Shown here piece after piece: positions 8,414 to 15,974 of a stretch of DNA of 64,000 nt. The stretch's first letter is position 1. The number at the start of each line of letters is the position of its first letter. The DNA is taken from the NCBI RefSeq assembly GCF_019665765.1, contig NZ_CP081150.1, positions 1,736,001 through 1,800,000 of the forward strand, read 5' to 3'. A program made the translations under genes and the position numbers. The stretch is from Deefgea tanakiae. GTDB lineage: Bacteria > Pseudomonadota > Gammaproteobacteria > Burkholderiales > Chitinibacteraceae. The notes beneath the pieces are model-generated. The model did no database searches. It worked only from the letters and a program-made list of their open reading frames with translations, and was not told where the DNA came from.

Positions 8414-8529
8414 TTCGCCGCCTTTTCGATGGCTTCGCCACCTTTTTTAATATCTTGACCGATGCCCGAAACGGTATTGCAAGCTGTCAAGACCAAAACC
8501 AGTCCACACATTAATAATGAACGCAACAT
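8410..8529 (-). CDS. Entericidin-like small lipoprotein
   Basis: A 39-residue ORF between leuC and leu[21 protein letters not shown] then [19 protein letters not shown]. The lipobox LTAC places the lipidated cysteine at residue 17. The remaining 22 residues, with [17 protein letters not shown], match the short amphipathic tail of entericidin A/B peptides. GGAGTC lies about six bases before the ATG. Its stop overlaps the leuD start by four bases, and leuC ends nine bases upstream. Entericidins are membrane lipoproteins, named for a bacteriolytic toxin/antidote pair in enteric bacteria; the role of the single leu-linked copy is not known. Confidence 0.85.
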   Translation of the reverse strand: MLRSLLMCGLVLVLTACNTVSGIGQDIKKGGEAIEKAAK

Positions 8530-8538
8530 GGTGACTCC

Positions 8539-9945
8539 TTAGACAAAGCTACGAATATCAACAAAATGCCCAGCAATTGCAGCCGCAGCAGCCATCTCAG
8601 GACTCACCAGATGGGTACGACCACCTTGACCCTGACGACCTTCGAAGTTGCGATTCGACGTTGAAGCACAACGTTCGCCCGGCTCTAAGCGATCCGCATT
8701 CATCGCCAAGCACATCGAACAGCCAGGCTCACGCCATTCAAAACCGGCTTCGGTAAAGATTTTATCCAAACCTTCTTCTTCTGCCTGCGCTTTAACCAAA
8801 CCAGAACCTGGAACGATCAGCACTAATTTCACGCTATCGGCTTTCTTCTTGCCTTTTACTACACCAGCAGCTGCGCGCAAGTCTTCTATACGGCTATTGG
8901 TACAGGAGCCGATAAATACTTTATCAACTTTAATATCGACCAATGGGGTATTGGCTTCCAAACCCATATATTGCAAGGCACGCGTATAGCTACCCTGCTT
9001 CGTTGGATCAGACTCTTTCGTAGGATCAGGAACTGAACCACTGACACCGAGTACTTGCTCAGGTGAAGTGCCCCAAGTAATTTGCGGCTCAATCTCCGCA
9101 GCATTCAGTACCACCACAGAATCAAACACAGCGCCTTCGTCAGACACCAGATTTTTCCAGTTTTCTACTGCAGCATCCCACTGCGCATCAGTTGGCGCAA
9201 ATGGACGACCTTTAAGGTAATCAAAAGTTTTTTGATCAGCAGCAACCATACCTGCACGAGCACCAGCTTCAATCGCCATATTGCACAGCGTCATGCGACC
9301 TTCAATCGACAAGGCACGAATCGCTTCACCACCAAACTCAATCGCAAAACCCGTACCACCGGCCGTACCAATCTTGCCGATAATCGCCAAGGCGATGTCT
9401 TTAGCAGTGACGCCGCGACCAACTTGACCATCGACACGCACCAGCATCGCTTTAGATTTCTTAGCAACCAGCGTTTGCGTCGCCAATACATGCTCAACTT
9501 CAGACGTACCAATACCGTGCGCCAGCGCCGCAAATGCACCATGCGTCGAAGTATGGCTGTCGCCACACACAACCGTCATGCCCGGCAGTGTTGCGCCATT
9601 TTCTGGGCCAACCACGTGCACGATACCTTGACGCAAATCTTTAAATGGGAAATACGCTAAAGCGCCAAATTCTTTGATGTTGGCGTCGAGCGTTTCAACC
9701 TGTAGGCGAGAAATTGGATCTTGAATCCCTTTTTCCCATTCATTGGTTGGGGTATTGTGATCCGCAGTCGCAACCACGGATGAATTGCGCCATGGCAAGC
9801 GATTAGCCAGCTTCAAGCCTTCAAAAGCTTGTGGGCTCGTCACTTCATGCACCAAGTGGCGGTCAATATAGATCAAGCAAGTGCCGTCGGCTTCTTCATG
9901 CACAACGTGAGACTGCCAAAGTTTGTCGTAAAGCGTTTGAGCCAT
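8539..9945 (-). CDS. leuC: 3-isopropylmalate dehydratase large subunit
   Basis: Aconitase-fold large subunit of isopropylmalate isomerase, with LeuD. The 468 residues are the usual length. The [4Fe-4S] ligands are visible as Cys348 ([13 protein letters not shown]) and Cys409 and Cys412 ([10 protein letters not shown]). Family blocks TADHNTPT near 60, [32 protein letters not shown] near 126-157 and the C-terminal [12 protein letters not shown] are intact. It is the first gene of the leuC-ecn-leuD unit. No leader peptide with a leucine run was found in the 150 bases upstream. Confidence 0.97.
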   Translation of the reverse strand: MAQTLYDKLWQSHVVHEEADGTCLIYIDRHLVHEVTSPQAFEGLKLANRLPWRNSSVVATADHNTPTNEWEKGIQDPISRLQVETLDANIKEFGALAYFPFKDLRQGIVHVVGPENGATLPGMTVVCGDSHTSTHGAFAALAHGIGTSEVEHVLATQTLVAKKSKAMLVRVDGQVGRGVTAKDIALAIIGKIGTAGGTGFAIEFGGEAIRALSIEGRMTLCNMAIEAGARAGMVAADQKTFDYLKGRPFAPTDAQWDAAVENWKNLVSDEGAVFDSVVVLNAAEIEPQITWGTSPEQVLGVSGSVPDPTKESDPTKQGSYTRALQYMGLEANTPLVDIKVDKVFIGSCTNSRIEDLRAAAGVVKGKKKADSVKLVLIVPGSGLVKAQAEEEGLDKIFTEAGFEWREPGCSMCLAMNADRLEPGERCASTSNRNFEGRQGQGGRTHLVSPEMAAAAAIAGHFVDIRSFV

Positions 9946-10048
9946 AATATCGTCGCAAATAAGGCTATCAGGGAACTGGCAAAGTTAGCACAGATGCACT
10001 TTTGCGACAACCCGCAATACCCGATTTACCCAACAACCGCGATAGTTT

Positions 10049-10078
10049 TTGACCTATTTGTCATTCGACAATGATAAT
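10049..10078 (+). promoter_or_regulatory. Predicted sigma-70 promoter of the barnase-like gene
   Basis: TTGACC at 10049-10054 and GATAAT at 10073-10078, 18 bases apart, end 25 bases before the ATG at 10103. This gives a short leader that includes the GGAG ribosome site. Confidence 0.6.
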
Positions 10079-10102
10079 TGCACTCGTCAAACGGAGAGCA
10101 TT

Positions 10103-10528
10103 ATGAAAGCCTGCATTTTCGCACTGAGCTTGCTATGGGGCAGCAGTAGCCTGGCAGCAACTTGCCAGCAAGTCGCGCACACGATTTCACAACAAAAACC
10201 CATACCACCCCAGGAACTGGCAACAATCCTTGACTCACTCAATCAAAACCAGCGCCTACCCGATTATTTCGTCACTAAAAAACAAGCCAAGAATGCAGGT
10301 TGGCAACCCGGCGACAGCCTTTGGACTGCCCTGCCAGGAAAATCAATGGGCGGTGATCGCTTTGGTAATCGTGAAGAACGCTTACCTGAAGGGCGATATT
10401 TTGAGGCTGACCTTGGTTACCAAGGCAAAAAACGCAACGCCAAACGATTCGTATACCAAATCAGCGGCACTCGCTATATCACCACCGATCATTACGCGAC
10501 TTTCCTCGAGGTGCCACCATGCCAGTAA
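10103..10528 (+). CDS. Secreted guanyl-specific ribonuclease, barnase family
   Basis: An extracellular endoribonuclease of the microbial N1/T1 superfamily. ATG 10103 follows GGAG by six bases and gives 141 residues with a clear signal peptide (MKACIFALSLLWGSSSLAA). The mature part follows barnase throughout: LPDYFVTKKQAKNAGW, then PGKSMGGDRFGNREERLPEG, FEADLGYQGKKRNAKRFVY and the end TTDHYATFLEV. The equivalents of barnase Glu73 (FEAD), Arg83/Arg87 (KRNAKRF) and catalytic His102 (TTDHY) are all present, so activity is expected. Two cysteines (about residues 21 and 140) could form a disulphide not found in barnase. The gene overlaps its inhibitor gene by ten bases. The role could be nutrient scavenging or competition. 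Confidence 0.92.
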   Translation: MKACIFALSLLWGSSSLAATCQQVAHTISQQKPIPPQELATILDSLNQNQRLPDYFVTKKQAKNAGWQPGDSLWTALPGKSMGGDRFGNREERLPEGRYFEADLGYQGKKRNAKRFVYQISGTRYITTDHYATFLEVPPCQ

Positions 10529-10800
10529 TTACCATTCAATTGAAGAATATTCAAAGCCTGCAAGACATTTACCAGCAGCTTGGCGAGCAAGTGCAACTGC
10601 CCGCCGATTTTGGCAGCAACTTAGATGCGCTATACGATTTTTTTACTGTGAGCCTTGCGGGCCCAGTTGTGATCCACTGGCCAGATCAATTGCAAAATTG
10701 TCAGCGATTGAACCCAAAAGAGCGCAAAGGCATTTTGAATGTATTAGAAGATGTCGTGAGAGAGCGGGACGATTTTGAAGTTAGGCTAAATAAAAAATAA
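10519..10800 (+). CDS. Barstar-like ribonuclease inhibitor
   Basis: A 93-residue cytoplasmic immunity protein expected to block the RNase encoded just upstream. The core PADFGSNLDALYDFF aligns with the barnase-binding helix of barstar (YGENLDALWDCL) and keeps both aspartates equivalent to Asp35 and Asp39; the tryptophan between them is Tyr here. VVIHWPD and the C-terminal beta strand DDFEVRL also fit. Its ATG lies inside the last codons of the RNase gene in another frame, so expression is tightly linked. No signal peptide is present, consistent with a cytoplasmic inhibitor. Confidence 0.9.
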   Translation: MPVITIQLKNIQSLQDIYQQLGEQVQLPADFGSNLDALYDFFTVSLAGPVVIHWPDQLQNCQRLNPKERKGILNVLEDVVRERDDFEVRLNKK

Positions 10801-11034
10801 GTACGTATACGGTTAAAGCCTAACAGCATTAACATCTTCTATTACATACCCTGCCCAGCCACGTCAAAACCACGCTCATAAGCTCAAGAAAACAGTCTCC
10901 ATAACAAAATAGTCTAGATGATGAAAGGTAATAAAGCACAAATAAGCACATGGAATAGTGCCGTGCCTCAATCAGCGTGGGCTTATATGATGAATGCAAT
11001 TGAACTCATCACGCCCTTTGACAGGAGCATCTAC

Positions 11035-11325
11035 ATGACCAAAAAATTAAGTCCTCGCGATATTCGTAAACAACTCGGTATGAACCAGCATGATTTCTGG
11101 AGCCAAATTGGCGTAACGCAAAGTGGCGGCTCACGCTACGAAAGCGGCCGCAATATGCCTAAGCCCGTTGCTGAGCTTTTACGCGTGGTTCATATTGAAG
11201 GGATTGATTTATCCAGCTTACGCAAGCAAGAAATCAAGGCGCTCGAACTATTGCGCACTGAGAGCCCGGAATTACTCACCGAACTGATCAAGAAAGTCGA
11301 ACAAGCTGAAGCCATCAGCGCCTAA
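11035..11325 (+). CDS. Small helix-turn-helix DNA-binding protein (XRE-like)
   Basis: A 96-residue protein starting at ATG 11035 behind AGGAG with a seven-base spacing; the upstream in-frame extension to 10918 has no such site. Residues about 8-60 (PRDIRKQLGMNQHDFWSQIGVTQSGGSRYESGR) form a lambda-repressor-type helix-turn-helix, with SQIGVTQSGGSRYESGR as the recognition region. The C-terminal part (IKALELLRTESPELLTELIKKVEQAEAIS) is predicted helical, perhaps for dimerisation. Its target is unknown. It follows the RNase/inhibitor pair on the same strand after 234 bases in which no gene was seen; a regulatory link is possible but not shown. Confidence 0.8.
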   Translation: MTKKLSPRDIRKQLGMNQHDFWSQIGVTQSGGSRYESGRNMPKPVAELLRVVHIEGIDLSSLRKQEIKALELLRTESPELLTELIKKVEQAEAISA

Positions 11326-11336
11326 ACATTTCAGGC

Positions 11337-12206
11337 CTAAACGCTGAGTTTAACCGTCAAGCCCAAGGCCTCAATTTGCATTTGCAGCTGCTGCATCCAC
11401 GCTAGTGGTGCAGCAGTTAGCCTTGGTGCCTCCGCCTGCAAGGAAGGTCGCGCCAAGCCATACAGCAAGACCCCCTCTAAGCGCACACCTTGTGCCAATT
11501 GCTCAGCAAGAAAATCGACATACGCAGCCAATTCCCCCGAACTCGGTAACACCCCATCGAGCGCAAACATGCAGGTCTGTATCCACGTTGGACACAATGC
11601 CGCTGCGCTCGCTAAGCGCCGCGCCACCTGCTGGCGAGTTAGCTTAATCTGATTGACAAATTCAAAACCATCTTGCGGCGCGCGATCAATCTTAAACCAC
11701 ACCTCGCCGTTGATTGCCGCCATCTTTTGCAAGCCAGCCTGAACATGCGCCTTATCCATTTGGCTGCCGTTGGTAATCAACACTGTTTTGATTTGCCCTC
11801 GCAAAGCAAAGCGATCAACAGCACGCTCAACCACTTCAATGCAATCCAAAAACTGAGCCGAGGTCGTAGGCTCGCCGTTACCAGAAAAAGCAATATCATT
11901 CAGACGACGCGCGCCTTCCGGCACGGCACGTAGCATAAAATCACCCTGCACAATATCGCTTAACATTAAATCAAGCTCGGCTTCAAGCTGATTAATGAGG
12001 GTATCTGGCGCAGGGCCTCGCTGCAACTCAGGCACTTGGCAATACACACAACGCCAATTACAGGCGTTATTTGGATTTAAATTAATACCGACCGACACCC
12101 CACCCGCGCGGCGCGACACCACCGGATAGACATAAGTTAGACCTACGACATCTCTGGAATGATCATCAATACGTAAAGGAGTTATAACTTCTTTCTCAAG
12201 CGCCAT
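11337..12206 (-). CDS. Radical SAM protein
   Basis: A 289-residue radical SAM enzyme. NNACNWRCVYCQVPE near residues 49-63 carries the CxxxCxxC motif for the catalytic [4Fe-4S] cluster; FSGNGEPTTS near 110 is the SAM-binding GGEP-like motif and TNGSQM follows near 146. The start is taken at ATG 12206 (MALEKEVITPLRID); the longer frame to 12269 lies inside the upstream universal stress gene. The two genes overlap by 11 bases and are probably co-transcribed. The substrate is unknown; layout and spacing resemble the small stand-alone radical SAM proteins of proteobacteria. Confidence 0.85.
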   Translation of the reverse strand: MALEKEVITPLRIDDHSRDVVGLTYVYPVVSRRAGGVSVGINLNPNNACNWRCVYCQVPELQRGPAPDTLINQLEAELDLMLSDIVQGDFMLRAVPEGARRLNDIAFSGNGEPTTSAQFLDCIEVVERAVDRFALRGQIKTVLITNGSQMDKAHVQAGLQKMAAINGEVWFKIDRAPQDGFEFVNQIKLTRQQVARRLASAAALCPTWIQTCMFALDGVLPSSGELAAYVDFLAEQLAQGVRLEGVLLYGLARPSLQAEAPRLTAAPLAWMQQLQMQIEALGLTVKLSV

Positions 12207-12651
12207 GTTCTGGAGTCCGCACCAATAAAACAGGCGTCTTCGCAATACGCAACACACCTTCAGCCACACTACCCAGCAATAGATGCGTCAAGCCGCCATA
12301 ACCATGCGTTCCCATCACCAGCAACTCGGCCTGCCACTTTTCAGCCTCATCAACCAATGAACGCGCAATTTGTCCGCCCCAAATCTCTAGCAGATCGACC
12401 TCAACAGTTAAACCAAGCGCTCGCAACTCTTCAGCACGAGAATCAAGCAACGTTTGCCCGCCTTGTCGTAACGACGCCTGCAACTGAGGTACATCCAAAA
12501 ACTCATTCGCACTCCACGCAAACTGGGCCAAATCAATCACATGCACTAGACGGACCACCGCGTGCTGCTCATTCGCGAGTCGCTTGGCTTCTTGCAAGGC
12601 AGCGGAACTGGTATCACTATGGTCAACAGGAACAAGAATTCGGTGATACAT
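12196..12651 (-). CDS. Universal stress protein, UspA family
   Basis: A 151-residue single-domain Usp protein. It begins MYHRILVPVDHSDTSSAAL (the VPVD beta strand with the ATP-contacting Asp) and has the nucleotide-binding signature GTHGYGGLTHLLLGS near residues 114-128, spaced G-x2-G-x9-G-S. Proteins with this motif bind ATP and help survival under stress. It heads a two-gene unit with the radical SAM gene. GAAGGAGTTTC before the ATG gives a good ribosome site. Confidence 0.92.
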   Translation of the reverse strand: MYHRILVPVDHSDTSSAALQEAKRLANEQHAVVRLVHVIDLAQFAWSANEFLDVPQLQASLRQGGQTLLDSRAEELRALGLTVEVDLLEIWGGQIARSLVDEAEKWQAELLVMGTHGYGGLTHLLLGSVAEGVLRIAKTPVLLVRTPEHGA

Positions 12652-12758
12652 GATGAAACTCCTTCGAGGATTGATTATTCAGTCTAGCAGCCCAAAACTA
12701 TTGCAGCTTGAGAGTGTCGAGCATAAACTCGAATCAGATACTCCTAATAAACACGACT

Positions 12759-13199
12759 ATGCCACGAATTAAACTTGATTTACCAGCGTCGACGCTGTTT
12801 GAGTGCGATATTTCGGTCAGAATTACCGATATCAACTACGGCAATCATTTAGCCAATAATGCACTTCTGGGCTTGATGCATGAAGCAAGGCTGCTCTGGT
12901 TGCGTAGTCTAGGTTTTCAGAATGAAATGGATATTGGTGGCGCTGGATTGATCCTGTGCGATGCTGCAGTGGTATTTTTACACGAAGCATTTTACGGCGA
13001 TCTGTTGCATATTCGTCTAGCGGTTGACGAAATCAGCAAGACTCGGTTTGAACTTTATTATGATGTCACCAACCAAGATCAACGCATAGCTAAAGCAAAG
13101 ACATCTATGGCGAGCTTTAGTTACAACGAACGAAAAATAATCAGTTTGCCGGACTCTTTTCGGCAAACCTTAGCATGCTCAGGAGCATTAGTGTCATGA
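12759..13199 (+). CDS. Acyl-CoA thioesterase, hot-dog (4HBT) family
   Basis: A 146-residue hot-dog fold protein. FECDISVRITDINYGNHLANNALLGLMHEARL near residues 13-44 matches the 4HBT active-site helix, with the catalytic Asp in ITDINYG; the usual GH is GN-H here. FLHEAFYGDLLHIRLAV is the typical second strand pair. It probably cleaves acyl-CoA or a related thioester. ATG 12759 is the first start that gives a normal family N-terminus, although the ribosome site is weak; a TTG at 12708 is possible. Its TGA overlaps the start of the TerB-like gene (ATGA). Confidence 0.8.
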   Translation: MPRIKLDLPASTLFECDISVRITDINYGNHLANNALLGLMHEARLLWLRSLGFQNEMDIGGAGLILCDAAVVFLHEAFYGDLLHIRLAVDEISKTRFELYYDVTNQDQRIAKAKTSMASFSYNERKIISLPDSFRQTLACSGALVS

Positions 13200-13609
13200 A
13201 GAAATACCCTACAAACAGTCCAGAAGCCATGGCGCGCATTTTAGTGATGCAAATGATGTGTGACGGTAGTTTTGATCCAGAAGAAATTGATGAACTCGAA
13301 CACCTACATGCTTATGAAATCATTGGCATTACGCGCAAGGGTTTCATTCAAGTATTGCAAGCCTACTGCAACGACATCACCGACGAAGCCGATGAAAATG
13401 GCCAAATCCGTTTAATCGACAAACAACGGATTGATGATCTACTTGAAACCATTGACGAACCGCAAAAGCGCTTGCAACTTGCTGCTTTAGCACTCGACAT
13501 CGCAAAATCAGACCAAGAGATTTGCGATGCAGAACTCGCCGTATTTAGCCGCATGCTAAAAAAATGGCACCTCACGCTAGATGATCTCGCCGTGGCTTTT
13601 GGTGACTAA
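13196..13609 (+). CDS. TerB-like all-helical protein
   Basis: A 137-residue acidic protein that looks like the TerB/DjlA N-terminal helical domain. The pattern AMARILVMQMMCDGSFDPEEIDELEHL near 10-36, with an acidic metal-binding-like DG.FDPEE, recurs as DIAKSDQEICDAELAVF near 99-115. TerB domains sit in tellurite-resistance and stress systems, but no other ter gene is nearby. ATG 13196 overlaps the thioesterase stop by four bases with AGGAG upstream, so the pair is translationally coupled. Confidence 0.75.
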   Translation: MKKYPTNSPEAMARILVMQMMCDGSFDPEEIDELEHLHAYEIIGITRKGFIQVLQAYCNDITDEADENGQIRLIDKQRIDDLLETIDEPQKRLQLAALALDIAKSDQEICDAELAVFSRMLKKWHLTLDDLAVAFGD

Positions 13610-13685
13610 GTAGAACTGGCACTTGCTCATTCGCCGCCAATCGAGCTAAAAACAATAACAAGAATTACTAACACTCGGGTGCTTC

Positions 13686-15479
13686 ATGAGCTTGATAGCA
13701 GATTTTCACAAATCCTTTGAACGCAATTTTATTCCAACTTTAGGGCGTAAATTTGCTTTCATTGGATTGTTTTCCATTTTCCCGCTGGGCATGCTCATCG
13801 CACTATCTGCGGCTGAATCAACACTACACAGCGTGCTGAGTAAAATAGACGCTGCCAGCGCTCAGTTTATTTTAAGTGAGTTAGCACAACTTAAAACCTA
13901 TGCATGGATCGCACTTATTTTCACGTCTGTGTTGTGCATAGTACAAATTACCTACCTACACTTTTGGATCACCAAACCCATCCGGCTGATCGATCAAGTT
14001 TTTGATGATGCTGCTAGCCACGAAGGTGATTTATCTAAAAACATCCCGGCCCCCTACTCCGACGAAATTAGCCAACTTGCGCTCACCTGTAATCGATTTT
14101 TAGGCAAACAACGCGATATTGTTTCTAATGTGCAAACGATGACCGTCGGCATGGCACTGGAAGCGGCTAAATCACAAAAAAATATTAAAGACTCAGCATC
14201 TGCCACCACTCAACAAGATCAATTAGCAAAAAAAGTTGTCGAAGCCAGCAATAGCACGACCGAGGGGATCAACCAAGTTTCGAGCCGAACCGGTGAAATC
14301 TCACAAACTACAGCGCAAAACCTAGTCATGGCTAGGCAGTCCTACGCCGAATTGCAAGATGTAACCAATCGAATCAATGCCATTACGCACAAAATTGGTA
14401 ATTTTAACCAAACTGTAGATGGCCTCAATAAGCGCTCGGCCAGCATTAAAACTATTGTCGACTTAATCAAAGAAATTGCAGGGCAAACCAATCTATTGGC
14501 GCTGAATGCCGCCATCGAGGCCGCCCGCGCTGGTGAGCAAGGAAGAGGCTTTGCTGTGGTTGCCGATGAGGTACGAAAACTAGCAGAAAAAGTCGGCGTT
14601 GCGACCGACGAAATTTCGGGTGATATTGACAATATGCTGAGTCAAGTAGCCGAAACACTATCAGAAACGGTGATGATTACTAGCGACGCCAATCGTACCC
14701 AAGAGGTCGTCGACAAAGCCTCACAGCAGTTTGCACTACTGATGAGCGACTTTGAGATGACGGCACAAGCGCTCTCGGGCATTGCCGCAACGTTGGAAGA
14801 ATTTACCGTCGCCAATAATCTGGTGAATTCTAATGTTTCAGAAATCCACCAACTCTCACTTGGTGTAAACGAAAGAATGGGCCGATCAGCCCAATCCTCA
14901 AAAGACGTCGCAGAAGCGGCCGAGAAAGTGCAGGCCATGATTGGCCGCTTTACGGTCGGGCAAGGCGCGCTAGATCAAACGATTACTCAAGTTTGCCAAT
15001 ATCGCGACCGCGTTGCAGAAAAAATTGAGGCGCTGGTGAAACGGGGCGTCAATGTATTTGATCAGAACTACCAAGCCATTCCCAATACCGTGCCACAAAA
15101 ATTCAAAACCACGTACAACCAATATTTCGCACAAGAAATTCAACCCCTCTACGATGAGCTTGCCAAACTCGCCTTGGGCGGGCGTTTCTCTTTGGCCGTT
15201 GACACCAACGGTTACGGCCCAACGCATAATAGCTGGTACTCCAAACCATTAACTGGCGAAAAGTCCGTCGACTTAGTGAATAGCCGTGACCAGCGTATTT
15301 TCAACGACCCCGCAGGACTACGTGCGGCAAGAAACACCGAACGATTCTTGTTGCAAACTTATCTGCGTGATACTGGTGAAATTATGACTGAAATCGACGT
15401 ACCCATCATGGTGAACGGCCGCCATTGGGGGGCGTTACGGCTTGGATTTGATGGTACAGCTATTTTGGACAAAACTTAA
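13686..15479 (+). CDS. Methyl-accepting chemotaxis protein with extra C-terminal domain
   Basis: A 597-residue chemoreceptor. Transmembrane segments lie at about 22-42 and 71-95 with only about 28 residues between them, so there is almost no periplasmic sensor. A HAMP-like linker ([21 protein letters not shown]) follows. The signalling hairpin tip [20 protein letters not shown] near 263 contacts CheA/CheW. After the coiled coil, residues about 430-597 form a globular domain ([15 protein letters not shown]-like start, [44 protein letters not shown]) that resembles a PAS/Cache-type sensor. The sensor is therefore probably cytoplasmic and C-terminal. The gene is alone; no che genes are in the window. 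Confidence 0.93.
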   Translation: MSLIADFHKSFERNFIPTLGRKFAFIGLFSIFPLGMLIALSAAESTLHSVLSKIDAASAQFILSELAQLKTYAWIALIFTSVLCIVQITYLHFWITKPIRLIDQVFDDAASHEGDLSKNIPAPYSDEISQLALTCNRFLGKQRDIVSNVQTMTVGMALEAAKSQKNIKDSASATTQQDQLAKKVVEASNSTTEGINQVSSRTGEISQTTAQNLVMARQSYAELQDVTNRINAITHKIGNFNQTVDGLNKRSASIKTIVDLIKEIAGQTNLLALNAAIEAARAGEQGRGFAVVADEVRKLAEKVGVATDEISGDIDNMLSQVAETLSETVMITSDANRTQEVVDKASQQFALLMSDFEMTAQALSGIAATLEEFTVANNLVNSNVSEIHQLSLGVNERMGRSAQSSKDVAEAAEKVQAMIGRFTVGQGALDQTITQVCQYRDRVAEKIEALVKRGVNVFDQNYQAIPNTVPQKFKTTYNQYFAQEIQPLYDELAKLALGGRFSLAVDTNGYGPTHNSWYSKPLTGEKSVDLVNSRDQRIFNDPAGLRAARNTERFLLQTYLRDTGEIMTEIDVPIMVNGRHWGALRLGFDGTAILDKT

Positions 15480-15485
15480 CCGCGC

Positions 15486-15974
15486 ATGTGCAAAAGTAGC
15501 TTTGATGCAATTATTCAGGCCGATTGCAGGATGTTAATTTTGGGTAGCCTGCCTGGTGATGTCTCGCTCCATGCGGGGCATTATTACGCCCACCCCCGCA
15601 ATGCATTCTGGCCCATCATGAGCAAATTACTCCAACTTGATCTCTGCGCTATGCCTTTTGAGCTACGCTATAGCGCACTACAAGCCAACGGGATTGGTTT
15701 ATGGGACGTTGTAGCCCAAGCACAGCGCAAGGGCAGCCTAGATACTGCAATCAGCCAAGCAACGATCAATCCCTTAGCGCAGCGGTGTGCGGCACTCACC
15801 CAACTTAAACTAATCGCTTTTAACGGAAAAACTGCGGCTAAGCTAGGTAGCAAGCAAATACCTAAGTATATCAACCAAGTCGTTCTTCCCTCTAGCAGCC
15901 CAGCACATACCCTAAAGATTGAACAGAAATTTTCAGATTGGCAGAGCGCGTTAAGCCCCCACCTTGCTACTTAG
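15486..15974 (+). CDS. DNA glycosylase of the uracil/hypoxanthine family
   Basis: A 162-residue member of the UDG superfamily, closest by motif to hypoxanthine-DNA (deoxyinosine) glycosylases. Motif A is MLILGSLPGDVSLHAGHYYAHPRNAFWPIM near 16-45, the ILGSLPG and YYAHPRN blocks being characteristic. NGIGLWDVV near 68 and the late motif LPSSSPAH near 133-140, with the catalytic-loop His, complete the fold. It excises deaminated bases in base excision repair. It begins six bases after the chemoreceptor stop. Its stop overlaps the convergent ubiB-like gene by four bases, an unusually tight tail-to-tail arrangement with no terminator between. Confidence 0.85.
   Translation: MCKSSFDAIIQADCRMLILGSLPGDVSLHAGHYYAHPRNAFWPIMSKLLQLDLCAMPFELRYSALQANGIGLWDVVAQAQRKGSLDTAISQATINPLAQRCAALTQLKLIAFNGKTAAKLGSKQIPKYINQVVLPSSSPAHTLKIEQKFSDWQSALSPHLAT

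Noticed and set aside
9082-9660. A 192-codon plus-strand ORF opposite leuC
   Set aside because: It lies wholly inside leuC on the other strand, is rich in Arg, His and Thr as expected for an antisense shadow, and has no family resemblance or ribosome site.
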